Both the position numbers and the translations under genes were made by a program. Source: Liolophura sinensis (lineage: Eukaryota > Mollusca > Polyplacophora > Chitonida > Chitonidae). From it: 64,000 nucleotides of DNA. How positions within the stretch are numbered: position 1 is the stretch's first letter; each line of letters begins with the position of its first letter. Shown in pieces: positions 24,736 to 38,977 of this stretch. The notes beneath the pieces are model-generated. The model ran no database searches and was not told the DNA's origin. It worked only from the letters and a program-made list of their open reading frames with translations. The stretch spans positions 16,753,127-16,817,126 of the forward strand of contig NC_088297.1 of NCBI RefSeq assembly GCF_032854445.1, in the 5' to 3' direction.

Positions 24736-26312
24736 CTGAAGCCGATTCTCCGCCTTACCGCACCAGGTTCTTTTGGTGTATGCTTGGTATCAAATCTATG
24801 GAGATTGTCTACACTTTGGGAAAGTATGAGTTTTAATCATAAAATTTTGAAATTGTAATCGAGGGGGGTACATGGAAACAGGTGGGGATCAGGCAGCGAG
24901 TGACCTCCTCTTGGCGTTGCCGGGCGCCCCTCCCAGCTGCTGGCATAGAAAGGTCCAGATTTTGACGGTCAACCTATGTCAGGTTTTTATGGCTTCTTTC
25001 TCACAGGCTGGGCAAGGTATGTACCAAAGCTTTGTGGCCACGGAATGATTGGGACTGTTACAGCACAGCTATAGGGGGCCTGAGGCCAGTTAATCATGTA
25101 ATACCACCTCATATGTACTCTCATAAGGGAGATAACTATTCCCATGTCCCAGCCGAGTGTGGAAATAATGGCTACCAACAGCTCGTTTCTGCGAATAGCA
25201 CGTTGACAACTTTAGATTAGAACAATGGGTCTTGCCATTGACATCTATACGAGCACTTAATTCTTTGGCTACTTGGGATTGGCCCAGCTTCGTTCAAAGC
25301 TCAACTCTGTGACTCAGAGTATCGAGCCATTCAAATTCAATCTTCAGTAAATGTTAGACGGAACTACACAATCCGTGTCAAATCAGGAATCCGTTTCAAA
25401 GCCAGAAGCCCGCTACACGATCAAAGTGACTCAGAGAGATGGTATTTGGCAGTGCCCATGACGATAAAAGTTCTCAATGACTCAGACCTTCCACAATGTA
25501 GCCAGCTATCAAGGCCAAGAAATTTGCTTATTAATAAATTAGACAATTATCATTTAAGAAGCGCAGAAGAGGTAATTTGCTAGGAACATAGGAAACAAAA
25601 ATTTTGTTTGATTCGACATTATGTGTGTGTGCGGCAAGACGTTATTTATATACTTCACTGTATTATTTTGGCAACGTAAAAAGACGTTAGATGGGCTCCT
25701 GAATGTTTTTCTATGTGTCGTTCAGGAGACCACCTACTCTCTTTCTGAATTCTGAAAAAAAATATTTTATTCCGCAAAGTATCACCTGGTTGAAAAACTA
25801 AACATAAAATAGATTACCCTTTTTCATTCGTTGGATCCAAATTGGCTGTTTTCAAACATTTTCTTATGCCTTAGGTTTAGAAATTGGGGTGTGATAAAAA
25901 CAGAAAACAGATCTTATACTATGCTGATTTGACCGCACCTATGTCTATTTCAGTGAAAGGGACAGTGAAGCGTCAAACGTAAATTTTTAGGGAAGCCCTC
26001 TTAAGACTATTGTTCTGCCTTTTCGGTATACTCAAATGTGTCACCTAGATATGGAAATGCCACGGAATCTGTGCATCTTAATGGCCTGCATTTATTCCGA
26101 ACACGAACTCGCCGAGCACAACCGAGCTCTGTTTTCGGACATCAAAGGAGCTGAGATCCCATTTCTCGCGTGGCTTCTCAACCGAACGGGAGTAAAATTC
26201 TTTTGATATCAGCTCATCAGAGGCCTTGAGAAATTAAAACAAAGGCAAGTGCACCCACCGACAGGTGTTAGTAGTGCCATTCACGGCCTTATTATGCGTA
26301 CATATCCAAGAG
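24736..26312. other. Intergenic, no gene seen
   Basis: Unique sequence left of the tandem duplication. Somewhat GC-richer at 24880-25150, without a convincing exon. Confidence 0.4.
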
Positions 26313-29278
26313 TCCAGTTCAAAAACGCACGTACCATTACGCCCCCAGAACCTCCATACATGGCAACCATTAACATGGGTCTGGGCCACCATGATCGTTA
26401 AAATGGTGACAACGCTACGTATTGTGTTTTCGATTGTTTTGGAAGCGGGGATTAACTACCTAGAGTTAATGCTCCTTTATGGATTACGAGTGGTATGCGG
26501 ATGTCGGACTTGACCCTTATATTCTAAGCAGCGATGTCTTACACAGAATCTAATGTCCAGTGCACGATTGAATGATTGTTTTATTAATTGTGTCATTGCG
26601 AATTTATAATTTTTTGATTAGTCAAAGGAAAAAAAATGATTACAGAAATCAACAGCCGACTTTTCTGACATAGAACATTCGTTCAGGAATGATTTGACCC
26701 ATGGACCGTATATATAATTCGAATCTCTATATAATTTTCCATGTATGTGGGGAAAATATATATATATATAACTGAACTTGTTTGAATGTGAATGGTTTTT
26801 ATCCAAACATGCATTTAATCTGAATTATGACAATATTTATTAATATATTTAAATATAAATATGATGAAAATCCATTTATGAGCTGAAAACACCAAATTCC
26901 CGTGCAAATATTTTTATATACGTGTTACATCCTCATTTATAATATTATTACGTAAGACTATATACAAAGCGGTACATACACACATCATAGGCGTCTTTTT
27001 ATCTTTAAGGAAAAATCGAAAAATATATCGAAGACAACATTTACAATTAACGTTTAGCCCGCTTTCATCTGATATTTACGTAAGTTTTATGTTTTCTCCA
27101 CCGTTAAATGAGACACTTGCATGATGGGCCAGAATTAAGGATCATATCGCACAGTTAACAACAACTGCTTGGAAGCGACGGAGCGCTCTTCGCTCGATTT
27201 TCAACTCAAACAGTCTCTTGTGTGACTTATATCGCCATATGCATGATACACCAGTTGAACAAAATTAAAATTATTTTAATAATTTCAATTTTTTTTTAAA
27301 ATTTGACTACATCATACAGAGTAAAACCAAAGAGCCGATTACAATGTGATGTTTGGCAAATGGTATGCTCACGCGTATAACTGCTGAAATACACCTCTTA
27401 TCAAAATATACCGCTGCATGTTAAGCTTTTATTTTAAATGTTCGCGTAAGTGCTTAAGAAGTAGCAAATTTCTAATCTGTAGCATGGCTTGAATGGAATT
27501 AGCTAAAAAAAATATTTAGCCATGTTTATCGTAATATATTAGACGTCACTGGTCTAGAATTCTTCAGAATGCTGTATTGTCATTATCTGTATATAAATAT
27601 GCTCAAACAATACAAAGGGACGAACCCTCGGAGGTGCTTATGTTGCCCAATAGTAGAAATCCAGGTTTATACAGGAATACAATGTAAACGATTACAACAT
27701 AAGGAGAGTAAAACAGAACTGGTACATTGTGATAGTTGGCAAAGGGTCACACGCAAGCGTTGAAGACAGACCATGGTCAATTTACATCAGTAAATGTTTT
27801 CTCATTTGTGGTTAAGTACTTTTCATATCTACAATCCAAACTTGACTTAGTTACGTGTTTTATGTAGCTTTTTTCTTCCGCTAATAAAACTTCTGAGGAT
27901 GTTAGCTATTAATCTGTTCAGGATGTTACTCAGGTGTATAATGAGATGCCCGAGAAGGTATTAACCACTGACCAGCGAGGCAGCAGGTTCGAATCCCCAG
28001 CTTGCGGTCAGGAATGTTGTCACGTACCTGGTGGTGTTTCATATGGGTTCAACAATGTTTTCTTACCTACTCTTTCGTGTATACTGTACCCGACGTCAAA
28101 TAAGTGAAACATCTTTAGTAGACGTTGCTAAATATGACACAAACAAGCAAAATTAATTATTGTCAGTTGATGAATGGATACACTTACTTCCGAGCGGTAC
28201 AGTTTTTCATTTATGCATGTCTGTAGCCTTTAATATTATTGCATACTTAAAATTACTTTATTAACATGAAAACATATGAAAGATATTAAATGATATAATG
28301 TATGACATGACCGACAGTTTTAGTCTATTTAATGATACTAACAAGACAATGACCTATATAAATTTTTGACATTTTAGAATTTTACAACAAGTATAGCCAT
28401 TTATTTCAAGAATAAATGAAATGTTGCCTAGTGTAATGTTGATTTCTGTCAAACAGAGTACTGATTTGTATCTCATATCTTTATGTGTACGAACTTTTTG
28501 GTCTCGGGGTGCAAGTCCAAGATAGAATATGTAGGCTTCTTTTTCTCGTTGGCTTAGATAAGACAATGAATAAATCGGACATATAGAAATACAACTATAG
28601 CTAGATTTGACTTGTTTCAACACAGTTCAGCATCATTTGCATATCGTCTACACTTGACGTATGCTGATGTTGTCACGTCCAAACTCACTAAATCTAATTA
28701 GTTGACGAGTCTTTAATTGGAGCTGATAAGTGTCCTAATTTGGAACCCATTCAGATTAAACTGTCCACCAGCCTGGGAAGATGTCGATGTCTTGTTACCT
28801 CTGACACCGTGATCTATCGCATATAATCAGTGTCAGGAAAATAATTTATACAGGGGCGGGGTTAGCAATGAGCCCTGACGAACGCCAATATTAAGTTACA
28901 AGCGTGAAGCCATCCCGTTGTGCACAGTCCGCCGTTACCCCAACCTGTGTACTAGTATCGGATGTCGTAATTTAAACCACTTGGCAGGTTGATACGGAAT
29001 AGGAGTGGAGGTGGAGACTATATACGGAAGGGTAAGGAGATTGAGAGAAGAGTCACAAATGGTTTTCTGAATCGAAAATACAGCTCGCATAAAACTCACA
29101 CTTAGCTACAATTATGCTTCATTTGCAGATAAAATGTATGCTAAGGTGATCAGTGATACGGAAAGAAAAATTCTCATTGAAGTTATTATCATCAAAATTA
29201 AAGTAACTTAGAATAAAATGAATAGAGTGATGGGCTTGGCAACGGTAAAATGAGAACGTGACATTTTATCACCCCACA
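26313..29278. repeat. Tandem duplication, copy 1 (2.97 kb)
   Basis: Begins at tccagttcaaaaacgcacgt and ends ...ttatcaccccaca. Copy 2 follows directly in the same orientation with scattered single-base differences. The visible differences are mostly one-base indels plus a few substitutions, so identity is very high. No coding content is recognised; it contains a degraded tRNA-derived SINE at about 27937-28135. Confidence 0.95.
27937..28135 (+). mobile_element. tRNA-derived SINE of a second family, degraded
   Basis: The tRNA-like head has a perfect B box (ggttcgaatcc). It is followed by a tail containing gtcaaataagtgaaacatct, a distant relative of the main SINE's ataagtgaaatattcttgag. A second copy at about 31890-32090 is carried by the tandem duplication. 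Confidence 0.5.
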
Positions 29279-29718
29279 TCCAGTTCAAAAACGCACGTAC
29301 CATTACGCCCCCAGAACCTCCATACATGGCAACCATTAACATGGGTCTGGGCCACCATGATCGTTAAAATGGTGACAACGCTACGTATTGTGTTTTCGAT
29401 TGTTTTGGAAGCGGGGATTAACTACCTAGAGTTAATGCTCCTTTATGGATTACGAGTGGTATGCGGATGTCGGACTTGACCCTTATATTCTAAGCAGCGA
29501 TGTCTTACACAGAATCTAATGTCCAGTGCACGATTGAATGATTGTTTTATTAATTGTGTCATTGCGAATTTATAATTTTTTGATTAGTCAAAGGAAAAAA
29601 AATGATTACAGAAATCAACAGCCGACTTTTCTGACATAGAACATTCGTTCAGGAATGATTTGACCCATGGACCGTATATATAATTCGAATCTCTATATAA
29701 TTTTCCATGTATGTGGGG

Positions 29719-29759
<41 letters not shown>

Positions 29760-32700
29760 ACAGTTCAACATGGACGATATTGTCTCCGTCGTAGTTGGTG
29801 TTCAATGAACTTCCATGACGGGGGAGGGGAAGGGGCAATTGATACGGTATTTAGGGTATTATACTGTGTTCTGTCACTCAGTCAGCTTCATACAGCTTTA
29901 CTACAGGTGAAAGTATAATGTTTATAATATCAGGTGTTTATAGATATATATAGATAGACAAGGAAGTCATCTCACTTCCTACATATATTTCCTACATTCC
30001 AACTACAGTTCTGATTGTTGTATTTCTTATAACTGCCAAAAAATGGGAAAAGATTTTATTCATGTCTTTTTTTCCAACCCTTTCTCCACACCAAAACAAA
30101 TCAGTTATAGCCGTACTTGTGATATTTTACCAGTCTATTTTGAAACTGGAGTCCAATTTGTTGATCATGTGCATGTGTATAGCTATACGTGTAGTGATTA
30201 AGCTTTTGTCACATTACTGCGGGAAAAAAAGAACCAGTAATACACGCTTTTGAACTGGGTGACTCAAGACACGAGTGTACATGCGCAATAGGCTTGCATT
30301 AATACGCCAAGTGTTTTAGAAGGGCGGGTTATGATATATGGTATTCAAGTTATTAAACGAACGCTAATTATCTGTCATGCGTGTGTGCAAACACAAATTG
30401 TTTTTAGTGAGGGCCATTTACTTTTGTGTACTTTCTTGAAGTCTGTCACATGTTCTGCTCGTTACATTTCAGGTTTGTAAGCGTGACGAAATGTTTGTTT
30501 TATCAGTTTACTGTGTACTACCGCATACAGTGTTTTTCCGAAGAATAAAACAAAAAAGTGATGACAAAGAGCGTGAAAAAGTTTTTGCAAATGTGGTCTA
30601 TAATATGTTTTTTTTTTTTTGGTTTTAGGAGGAAAGGGTATTTCAACATATTTTGCATGTATGGTGGGTATTTGTGAGCAACTTTATTTGCATAATAGTG
30701 TATATATAAGGGTGTGACGCATGTCTACTAAACTTGTTTGAATGTGAATGGTTTTTATCCAAACATGCATTTAATCTGAATTATGACAATATTTATTAAT
30801 ATATTTAAATATAAATATGATGAAAATCCATTTATGAGCTGAAAACACCAAATTCCCGTGCAAATATTTTTATATACGTGTTACATCCTCATTTATAATA
30901 TTATTACGTAAGACTATATACAAAGCGGTACATACACACATCATAGGCGTCTTTTTATCTTTAAGGAAAAATCGAAAAATATATCGAAGACAACATTTAC
31001 AATTAACGTTTAGCCCGCTTTCATCTGATATTTACGTAAGTTTTATGTTTTCTCCACCGTTAAATGAGACACTTGCATGATGGGCCCAGAATAAGGATCA
31101 TATCGCACAGTTAACAACAACTGCTTGGAAGCGACGGAGCGCTCTTCGCTCGATTTTCAACTCAAACAGTCTCTTGTGTGACTTATATCGCCATATGCAT
31201 GATACACCAGTTGAACAAATTAAAATTATTTTAATAATTTCAATTTTTTTTAAAATTTGACTACATCATACAGAGTAAAACCAAAGAGCCGATTACAATG
31301 TGATGTTTGGCAAATGGTATGCTCACGCGTATAACTGCTGAAATACACCTCTTATCAAAATATACCGCTGCATGTTAAGCTTTTATTTTAAATGTTCGCG
31401 TAAGTGCTTAAGAAGTAGCAAATTTCTAATCTGTAGCATGGCTTGAATGGAATTAGCTAAAAAAAATATTTAGCCATGTTTATCGTAATATATTAGACGT
31501 CACTGGTCTAGAATTCTTCAGAATGCTGTATTGTCATTATCTGTATATAAATATGCTCAAACAATACAAAGGGACGAACCCTCGGAGGTGCTTATGTTGC
31601 CCAATAGTAGAAATCCAGGTTTATACAGGAATACAATGTAAACGATTACAACATAAGGAGAGTAAAACAGAACTGGAACATTGTGATAGTTGGCAAAGGG
31701 TCACAACGCAAGCGTTGAAGACAGACCATGGTCAATTTACATCAGTAAATGTTTTCTCATTTGTGGTTAAGTACTTTTCATATCTACAATCCAAACTTGA
31801 CTTAGTTACGTGTTTTATGTAGCTTTTTTCTTCCGCTAATAAAACTTCTGAGGATGTTAGCTATTAATCTGTTCAGGATGTTACTCAGTGTATAATGAGA
31901 TGCCCGAGAAGGTATTAACCACTGACCAGCGAGGGCAGCAGGTTCGAATCCCCAGCTTGCGGTCAGGAATGTTGTCACGTACCTGGTGGTGTTTCATATG
32001 GGTTCAACAATGTTTTCTTACCTACTCTTTCGTGTATACTGTACCCGACGTCAAATAAGTGAAACATCTTTAGTAGACGTTGCTAAATATGACACAAACA
32101 AACAAAATTAATTATTGTCAGTTGATGAATGGATACACTTACTTCCGAGCGGTACAGTTTTTCATTTATGCATGTCTGTAGCCTTTAATATTATTGCATA
32201 CTTAAAATTACTTTATTAACATGAAAACATATGAAAGATATTAAATGATATAATGTATGACATGACCGACAGTTTTAGTCTATTTAATGATACTAACAAG
32301 ACAATGACCTATATAAATTTTTGACATTTTAGAATTTTACAACAAGTATAGCCATTTATTTCAAGAATAAATGAAATGTTGCCTAGTGTAATGTTGATTT
32401 CTGTCAAACAGAGTACTGATTTGTATCTCATATCTTTATGTGTACGAACTTTTTGGTCTCGGGGTGCAAGTCCAAGATAGAATATGTAGGCTTCTTTTTC
32501 TCGTTGGCTTAGATAAGACAATGAATAAATCGGACATATAGAAATACAACTATAGCTAGATTTGACTTGTTTCAACACAGTTCAGCATCATTTGCATATC
32601 GTCTACACTTGACGTATGCTGATGTTGTCACGTCCAAACTCACTAAATCTAATTAGTTGACGAGTCTTTAATTGGAGCTGATAAGTGTCCTAATTTGGAA

Positions 32701-33234
32701 CCCATTCAGATTAAACTGTCCACCAGCCTGGGAAGATGTCGATGTCTTGTTACCTCTGACACCGTGATCTATCGCATATAATCAGTGTCAGGAAAATAAT
32801 TTATACAGGGGCGGGGTTAGCAATGAGCCCTGACGAACGCCAATATTAAGTTACAAGCGTGAAGCCATCCCGTTGTGCACAGTCCGCCGTTACCCCAACC
32901 TGTGTACTAGTATCGGATGTCGTAATTTAAACCACTTGGCAGGTTGATACGGAATAGGAGTGGAGGTGGAGACTATATACGGAAGGGTAAGGAGATTGAG
33001 AGAAGAGTCACAAATGGTTTTCTGAATCGAAAATACAGCTCGCATAAAACTCACACTTAGCTACAATTATGCTTCATTTGCAGATAAAATGTATGCTAAA
33101 GTGATCAGTGATACGGAAAGAAAAATTCTCATTGAAGTTATTATCATCAAAATTAAAGTAACTTAGAATAAAATGAATAGAGTGATGGGCTTGGCAACGG
33201 TAAAATGAGAACGTGACATTTTATCACCCCACAT
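29279..33234. repeat. Tandem duplication, copy 2 (3.96 kb, with extra internal segment)
   Basis: Same sequence as 26313-29278, starting again at tccagttcaaaa. At a TA microsatellite (29724-29756) it carries about 970 bp not present in copy 1 (29757-30728) and then rejoins at aacttgtttgaatgtgaatg. The junction between copies shows at most one base of microhomology. It may be a real recent duplication or two uncollapsed haplotypes. Confidence 0.95.
29757..30728. other. Segment present only in copy 2 of the duplication
   Basis: Flanked by TA microsatellite on the left and, about 25 bp inside its right end, by tgtatatata. No terminal inverted repeat, poly-A tail or open frame was seen, so deletion from copy 1 between TA tracts is as likely as insertion into copy 2. 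Confidence 0.7.
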
Positions 33235-33567
33235 GCAAAATGTTGCGTAACAATTGTAGGATTGTAGGATTCATAAAAAAGTAAACGAATAAACACTAGT
33301 TCTAAGCTTTTACAATTTCTTTTCACTTTACATAATATGGCAACCCTGATTTAAGTCTTATGCAGAGCAATTCTCTTGCCATTGATTCTTATAATGGACA
33401 ATACTGCGAAAAAAAACGTAAGTGAAATATTATACTAAACGACATATACAGATTTTTTCCCGTATTTTTAGAAGAGTATAAAAGACTAGAGCATAGACCC
33501 TTAAGCCAGGGGAAAGCCTTTCCATTTTTCTCCTGTATCCTGCAAAATGCGCTAAAAATTTGATTTA

Positions 33568-33570
<3 letters not shown>

Positions 33571-33647
<77 letters not shown>

Positions 33648-33665
33648 ACGTTTATATATATATAC

Positions 33666-33737
<72 letters not shown>

Positions 33738-33754
33738 GTTTATATATATATACG

Positions 33755-33831
<77 letters not shown>
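33571..33831. repeat. Long TA array with ACGTTTA interruptions
   Basis: About 260 bp of (TA)n broken at four places by variants of tatacgtttatata. Strongly self-complementary. Confidence 0.95.
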
Positions 33832-33834
<3 letters not shown>

Positions 33835-35071
33835 TTTTATTTACAGTTAGTTTCAGTTCCCAGCAGAGTGCTAGAAACTCTGACACTTTCACTGGTTGTG
33901 ACTTATGAGCCTGTTCCCTTTGTTTATTTTCACGTTCTGGTTCATTTGTTCACATGACAGCTGGTTGTTAGTTTGAATACAAGTCACAGCGTGTGCCTAA
34001 CGACGTTTTAACATGGGAATTTAAAATCGTATACAATGAGTGATGCTAACACGTGTTATACCGATTATAGCATATGGTCGTTACACATAACCCTTAATGT
34101 GTGGCGCCTTTAATGGGTAGCGTTTTGAGTGGTGCTCGTGTAGGCTAATATAGCTCCAGCTAGATCCCTGCTCGGTTTACATTGTTTTCGTATTGCTGTT
34201 TATTAAGTGTGATGACAACTCGGGTTTGAGTATGTCTTGCTTAATTTTGCTAAAGCCTGGTGAGCATGTAAGCTGTACTATTTAAGATCGTTACATGAAC
34301 AGCTACAGTCAATTTCTTTTAAAGAGTCGCCTATATTCAGCTGTCTGTAAAATCAGTTACATTCGCTACCACGTTTGTCTCCAGCCACCGACCCATAACA
34401 ACCTAAGATCTACACATTGATACGTTGAACGTCCATATTATTTCAAGGAAAATGCAGTTAGAATACTTTTTAATGCATAATGTTAAACTCCATAAGCTTA
34501 GTTTCGACACCAAGAACTCACTGCCTCGGGTGATGTATTAATTATTCAAAAACAAGCTGAATGGGGAATGGGTGTGGAGAGTAATTTGTTTTAAAATGGC
34601 TCCATCAACAAGCGCTTAGAACAAACTCCACGCCCTAGCACAGCCTACATTATCTCTGCAAATAGACTACAAGACTTCAGTTTCCTAACATCGATCTCCA
34701 AATCCATATTTCAAATATAGCAGTGTCAGTAACAGGGTTTACAGTTAAGTGGATAGCAGTTTAGGTAACTGGTGTCGCCCTAGGACAAAACACATTAAAC
34801 TCCGCCCCAATACGTTGTATCAATAACTTTGGTAAGATAAATATAAGAGAAACGTAACTGTGCGGTACGGAGAGATATATATAGGAAGAATAGTGGTTCA
34901 TATGTATCCGAACAGCAGTAGTTTTTAGTTTTCGGTTTTATGTAGTGATTTAGAAATACATACAAAATTTGTTAATGCTTTGTCTGACACCACAATAACG
35001 TTGTGTATATTATACAAAATAAATTGTATTTTAACATAATAGGATAGATTTCATCTGCATTGAATAGAATA
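33832..35071. other. Intergenic, no gene seen
   Basis: Unique sequence right of the long TA array. No repeats or open frames of note. Confidence 0.4.
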
Positions 35072-35179
35072 TGGCTTCCTCTCCAGTCGTACTTGAAAAG
35101 ATCTGCCTACAACCTCTTGAGTATGGCGTAAAACACCAATCAAATAAATAAATAAATAAGTAAATAAATAAGTAAATAA
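35072..35179 (+). mobile_element. Main-family SINE, internally deleted
   Basis: A piece of the post-head region (atggcttcctctccagtcgt) runs almost directly into the 3' end (gagtatggcgtaaaacacca) and an AAAT/AAGT tail. Confidence 0.75.
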
Positions 35180-36744
35180 GTGTATGTAATGACGAGATGT
35201 CTTTAAGACAGCCTGTAGTAGAGAGAAAGAGTTACCTCCCCTGTATCACGTTTATCACTGATGACTGGCGCTTGCTCTCTTCTCTGCAAATCGTCACCTC
35301 ATACATACATAGTTTAGTCCTTCTTCAGACTGATTTGCGACGGTCTTCTAGTACATCATATATCTCTCGATGCTACACACCATTGGAACATCACAATTTT
35401 TAACTTTAGAGTCGCATTCCCCAGGGATTGGTTCCGATTCTGCACCCGGGATTAAGCTTGTTAATCGATTTTTATCCTTTTTTGTTTTCGAAAAATGAAA
35501 CGCAAGGGTAACAAAAGAGAGCAACTATAATTTATTTAATTGCTTTATATGTCATACCCAAAAACTTATAACTCATACGAGGGTGGCGATGCAGCTAAGG
35601 ATGATGGATGATGTAAACAGTATTGCGGGAAATAAGTCTCCGTCTCATTCTGCTTTGAATCCGTTGCTTAACCAGCGAGATGAATCAAGAAAGACCACTG
35701 ATATCGGTTTTTGATTCCTTTTTAAACAGTATACATTAATTTTCAGTCAACATCTCAAGTTATTATTACAATGATACTGCAACAAACGGAGTATGTATAC
35801 AATGTGTGTAATTCTGTAATAAGTAATAAGAGCCCGGTATCCAGATTCTGTGGGGGTTCTGTTTTGTAATGACAATCAAAGCGCAACTGTGAAAGATATC
35901 TTTGATAAATGGCAACGTTATACGAACAATGTACGCGATTTCCGGCAATGTACGCACCAACAACATTTTTTGTGGCATGTGCTGCTGTTGGACTAAGCAT
36001 TTTGAGTAATTCTAGACCAGTAAGGTCCAGTAAATTGCATTTATCAACACTGTGTTTTATCCATTTCTACTTCAGCCATGGTGCTATAGTTAGTGGTTTG
36101 CTGCTATTTAAGCCATCATATGATCAGTTAGAATAAAACCCTAACTGACGTAAACTTAGGTAAGTGGGGTTTTATTGTATTCCTGGCATCGCTGAAAATT
36201 GTGTTGATCAGCATTATCCACGACTGGTGTACCTACGACGGCCAGATTATTTCTGCTATCCTCGGACACTGGTACTTTTCTGTTGACACAGACTCGTATG
36301 TTCAATAGGCAGCTGACTAGCACATACATGCTCTGAAATCTTAATTTGCTAATGCCAGCATTGTTCTAAATACAATACTCATTCTAATTTCAAGTGAACA
36401 GAAATAGCATCCCTAGTATAAATTTACCCCAGTATCGAATTACAGAATGCACCGAAGCGAGTTCTCTTTATCTGCCACAAACTTTTAGTTTAAGGGCATT
36501 TGCTCCGAAGCGAGACGACAGAGTAGATAGTAAAGCCAAAGCAGCGACGGCTTTGTGATAGCTGGTAAATGGTCACGTATTAACATGGCCTCTTTTTAGT
36601 TTACATAAAAGCGTCATAAAGATGCTTGTAGAGAAACAGCTTAGACACCAAAAGCACCATGTCTTTAGTAGCATTAACAAAATGCAGTGATGTTAATTGT
36701 ATCATATTAGAGGTTACTGGTCTCAAACTATTCAAAATGTCATG

Positions 36745-36890
36745 GGAAGATCTGCCAGCAACCTTCTTCGCTGTTTTCGCCCAAGGGCTCTCCCTGTTTC
36801 CTCCCACCATAATGCTGGCCACCGTCATATAAGTGAAATATTCTTGAGTACGGCATAAAACATATATGAAATAAATAAATAAATAAATAG
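36745..36890 (+). mobile_element. Main-family SINE, 5' truncated
   Basis: Central domain (cctcccaccataatgctggc, aagtgaaatattcttgagta) and tail without the tRNA-like head. Confidence 0.8.
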
Positions 36891-37042
36891 AATCCTGTTA
36901 CGTCATGACAAAACCTACTGACTGACACGAACCATACTGACTGAATCGTTCTTTGTCTATGCTTTAGTCGCCATTTCAGTTGCTGTTAAAAATGTTTAAA
37001 CATTCGCGTAGCCCCCCCCCCCTCCAACACACACACACACCA

Positions 37043-37123
37043 TTAAGCTAATCGCCGTCGTATGAGTGAAATATTGTTGAGTAGCGCATAGCACATCAAT
37101 CACATAAATAAATCAAAATAAAT
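37043..37123 (+). mobile_element. Main-family SINE, 3' fragment
   Basis: cgccgtcgtatgagtgaaat, then a decayed 3' end and AAAT tail, just after a C-run and CA repeat. Confidence 0.65.
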
Positions 37124-37154
37124 CTTTGTCCGTTTTAACCCAAGCTGAGTTCAG

Positions 37155-37260
37155 TTGATATGTTTCACCTATTATACGTGTGACCATTTATCAACTATCA
37201 CACTGTCGTCTCTGCTCTGATTCGATTCTGCATATATGTAACGTCGACTTTAATCTAGTC
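37155..37260 (+). repeat. Dispersed repeat family D2, partial
   Basis: gtgaccatttatcaactatc and actgtcgtctctgctctgat, following a SINE fragment. Confidence 0.55.
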
Positions 37261-38888
37261 TGTTTAATTTGCGGTACCGAGATCTCACGTGGGTGCAGAC
37301 ACACTCGTCGGTGCGCTGGCTACTGTAATCTCGCGAGACGCTCGCGAGACGCTCGCTATCTGTCCTGACGTGACTTCCAGTCCTTATTTTTCTTTTAAGT
37401 TGAGGACAGCGTCTGGCACCTCGCCGTCAGATAAGACTGTGGGCCTTAACTAAAGTGTTCTACTAACGCATGGCCCAAGATGGAAGCCAGGCCATAACAT
37501 CTGTCTGCGACAGATAAAGATGTGTGATCTGTACTAGCGGGTCAAAACCCGGGGAGGCCTGAATACCCTAAAGTTATCACACGGGGATGCTCAAAATGCT
37601 GAGGATGTCGTAGTGCATGGGCAAATCATTGTCAAATATGCGATGTTTTTTAATGTTTTACTGTTTTTCTTAGAATTAAAATCACCATTGTACAGGAAAG
37701 GGTGCTTTCAAACATTCGATCGTCGGACTCCTTTGCCCTGATCAAAATGGTACAGAGCCTCCCCCTCAAAGCTTAAATCCCAAGCCTTCATAAACGAGAG
37801 ACGTTGACCCAACCCCTGGTTGTGGGATAGCTAAGGCTCCATATCATGCCCTGTGTGAAGTTATTACTGCATAAACTGCTGTCAAGGATATTCCATCAAA
37901 ATTTTACAATGAGTACTATTCCCCTATAAGTAAATATGGGCAGAGCGTTCAGAATCTCTGACACTCAGCACTGAGAGGTCAGAGCAAAGAAACAGGACTG
38001 GTTGGCCCAGTCTCGGTATATAATGTGAGGGGGGAGGGGTCGTGAAGCAAAGATAGCTCCCCTTTGCATGATGCCGTCCTTATTTCGCACTTCATGTATT
38101 TCCTTAGTTATTTGGTGGTTTGTGTTATACATATTTTCGGGAATTTTACCTTGTGATTATTGACCTGGAACTTCTTTGGTCGGCGACGTGTATACGAATG
38201 TCATTTTCGACGGATAAATTGAAAATCATCAGACTTGCTACATGTACAATTTATCTCGGCTTGACGTTCAACATGACGGAAAGAGGCATGAGCTCGTATT
38301 ATAAATACTTTAGTGTAGTCCAAAGAAGGATGTTACTTTGGTCTCAGAGAAAGGTGAAATGTGAATGATTTTAAAAAAAATAAATAAGTCCTGCTTTATA
38401 ACGTTCTTATTTATTTTCAAACACGCACCTGACGAACCCCAGGGAGACAGATTCGATTTTGTTGCCTCCTTTGCCGTTCTATAGTGTCACAATGCGTTAG
38501 CCGTCCGGAGAACCTGACTTGTTGTTGTAGACTCATTGTACTTTCAGTTGGTGCATTGTAAGTAAGCTGATTCGATTTGTTACAGTGAATGCAAATGGGG
38601 TCAAAACCCACCCTTGCACCTGTATTGTGGAGTGTAACCTGAGAATGCATTCATTACTCCTGATATAGAAACAGTGGGTTGATAGGTTTGGCAACGGTAA
38701 CAGTAGAATTACTGTTAGATATCCTTGGCATGGAGCCAAGAAATGACATGCTGTTTTCTCGATTTGATCACCATTGTTCCACCCAGTTACAATACATACG
38801 GTACCGTCCGCACGGGTTATATTTTCAGGATATAGTGCTGCTTGCACAAAGGGCTTTTTATACCTGTACACAAATTACACAGCTCCAT

Positions 38889-38977
38889 TTATTTTATTTA
38901 TTTATTTGGTTGGTGTTTTGCGCTGTACTCAAGAACTCGGAGAAAGCCCACGACCATCCGCAGGTTGCTGTACATCT
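38889..38977 (-). mobile_element. Main-family SINE, internally deleted
   Basis: Tail and ggttggtgttttgcgctgta are joined to gcccacgaccatccgcaggt. The middle is missing. Confidence 0.75.

Noticed and set aside
27569-32578. Frames repeated at 27569/31523 and 28354/32309
   Set aside because: They recur only because of the tandem duplication; no motif or codon bias. Duplication of an open frame is not evidence for a gene.
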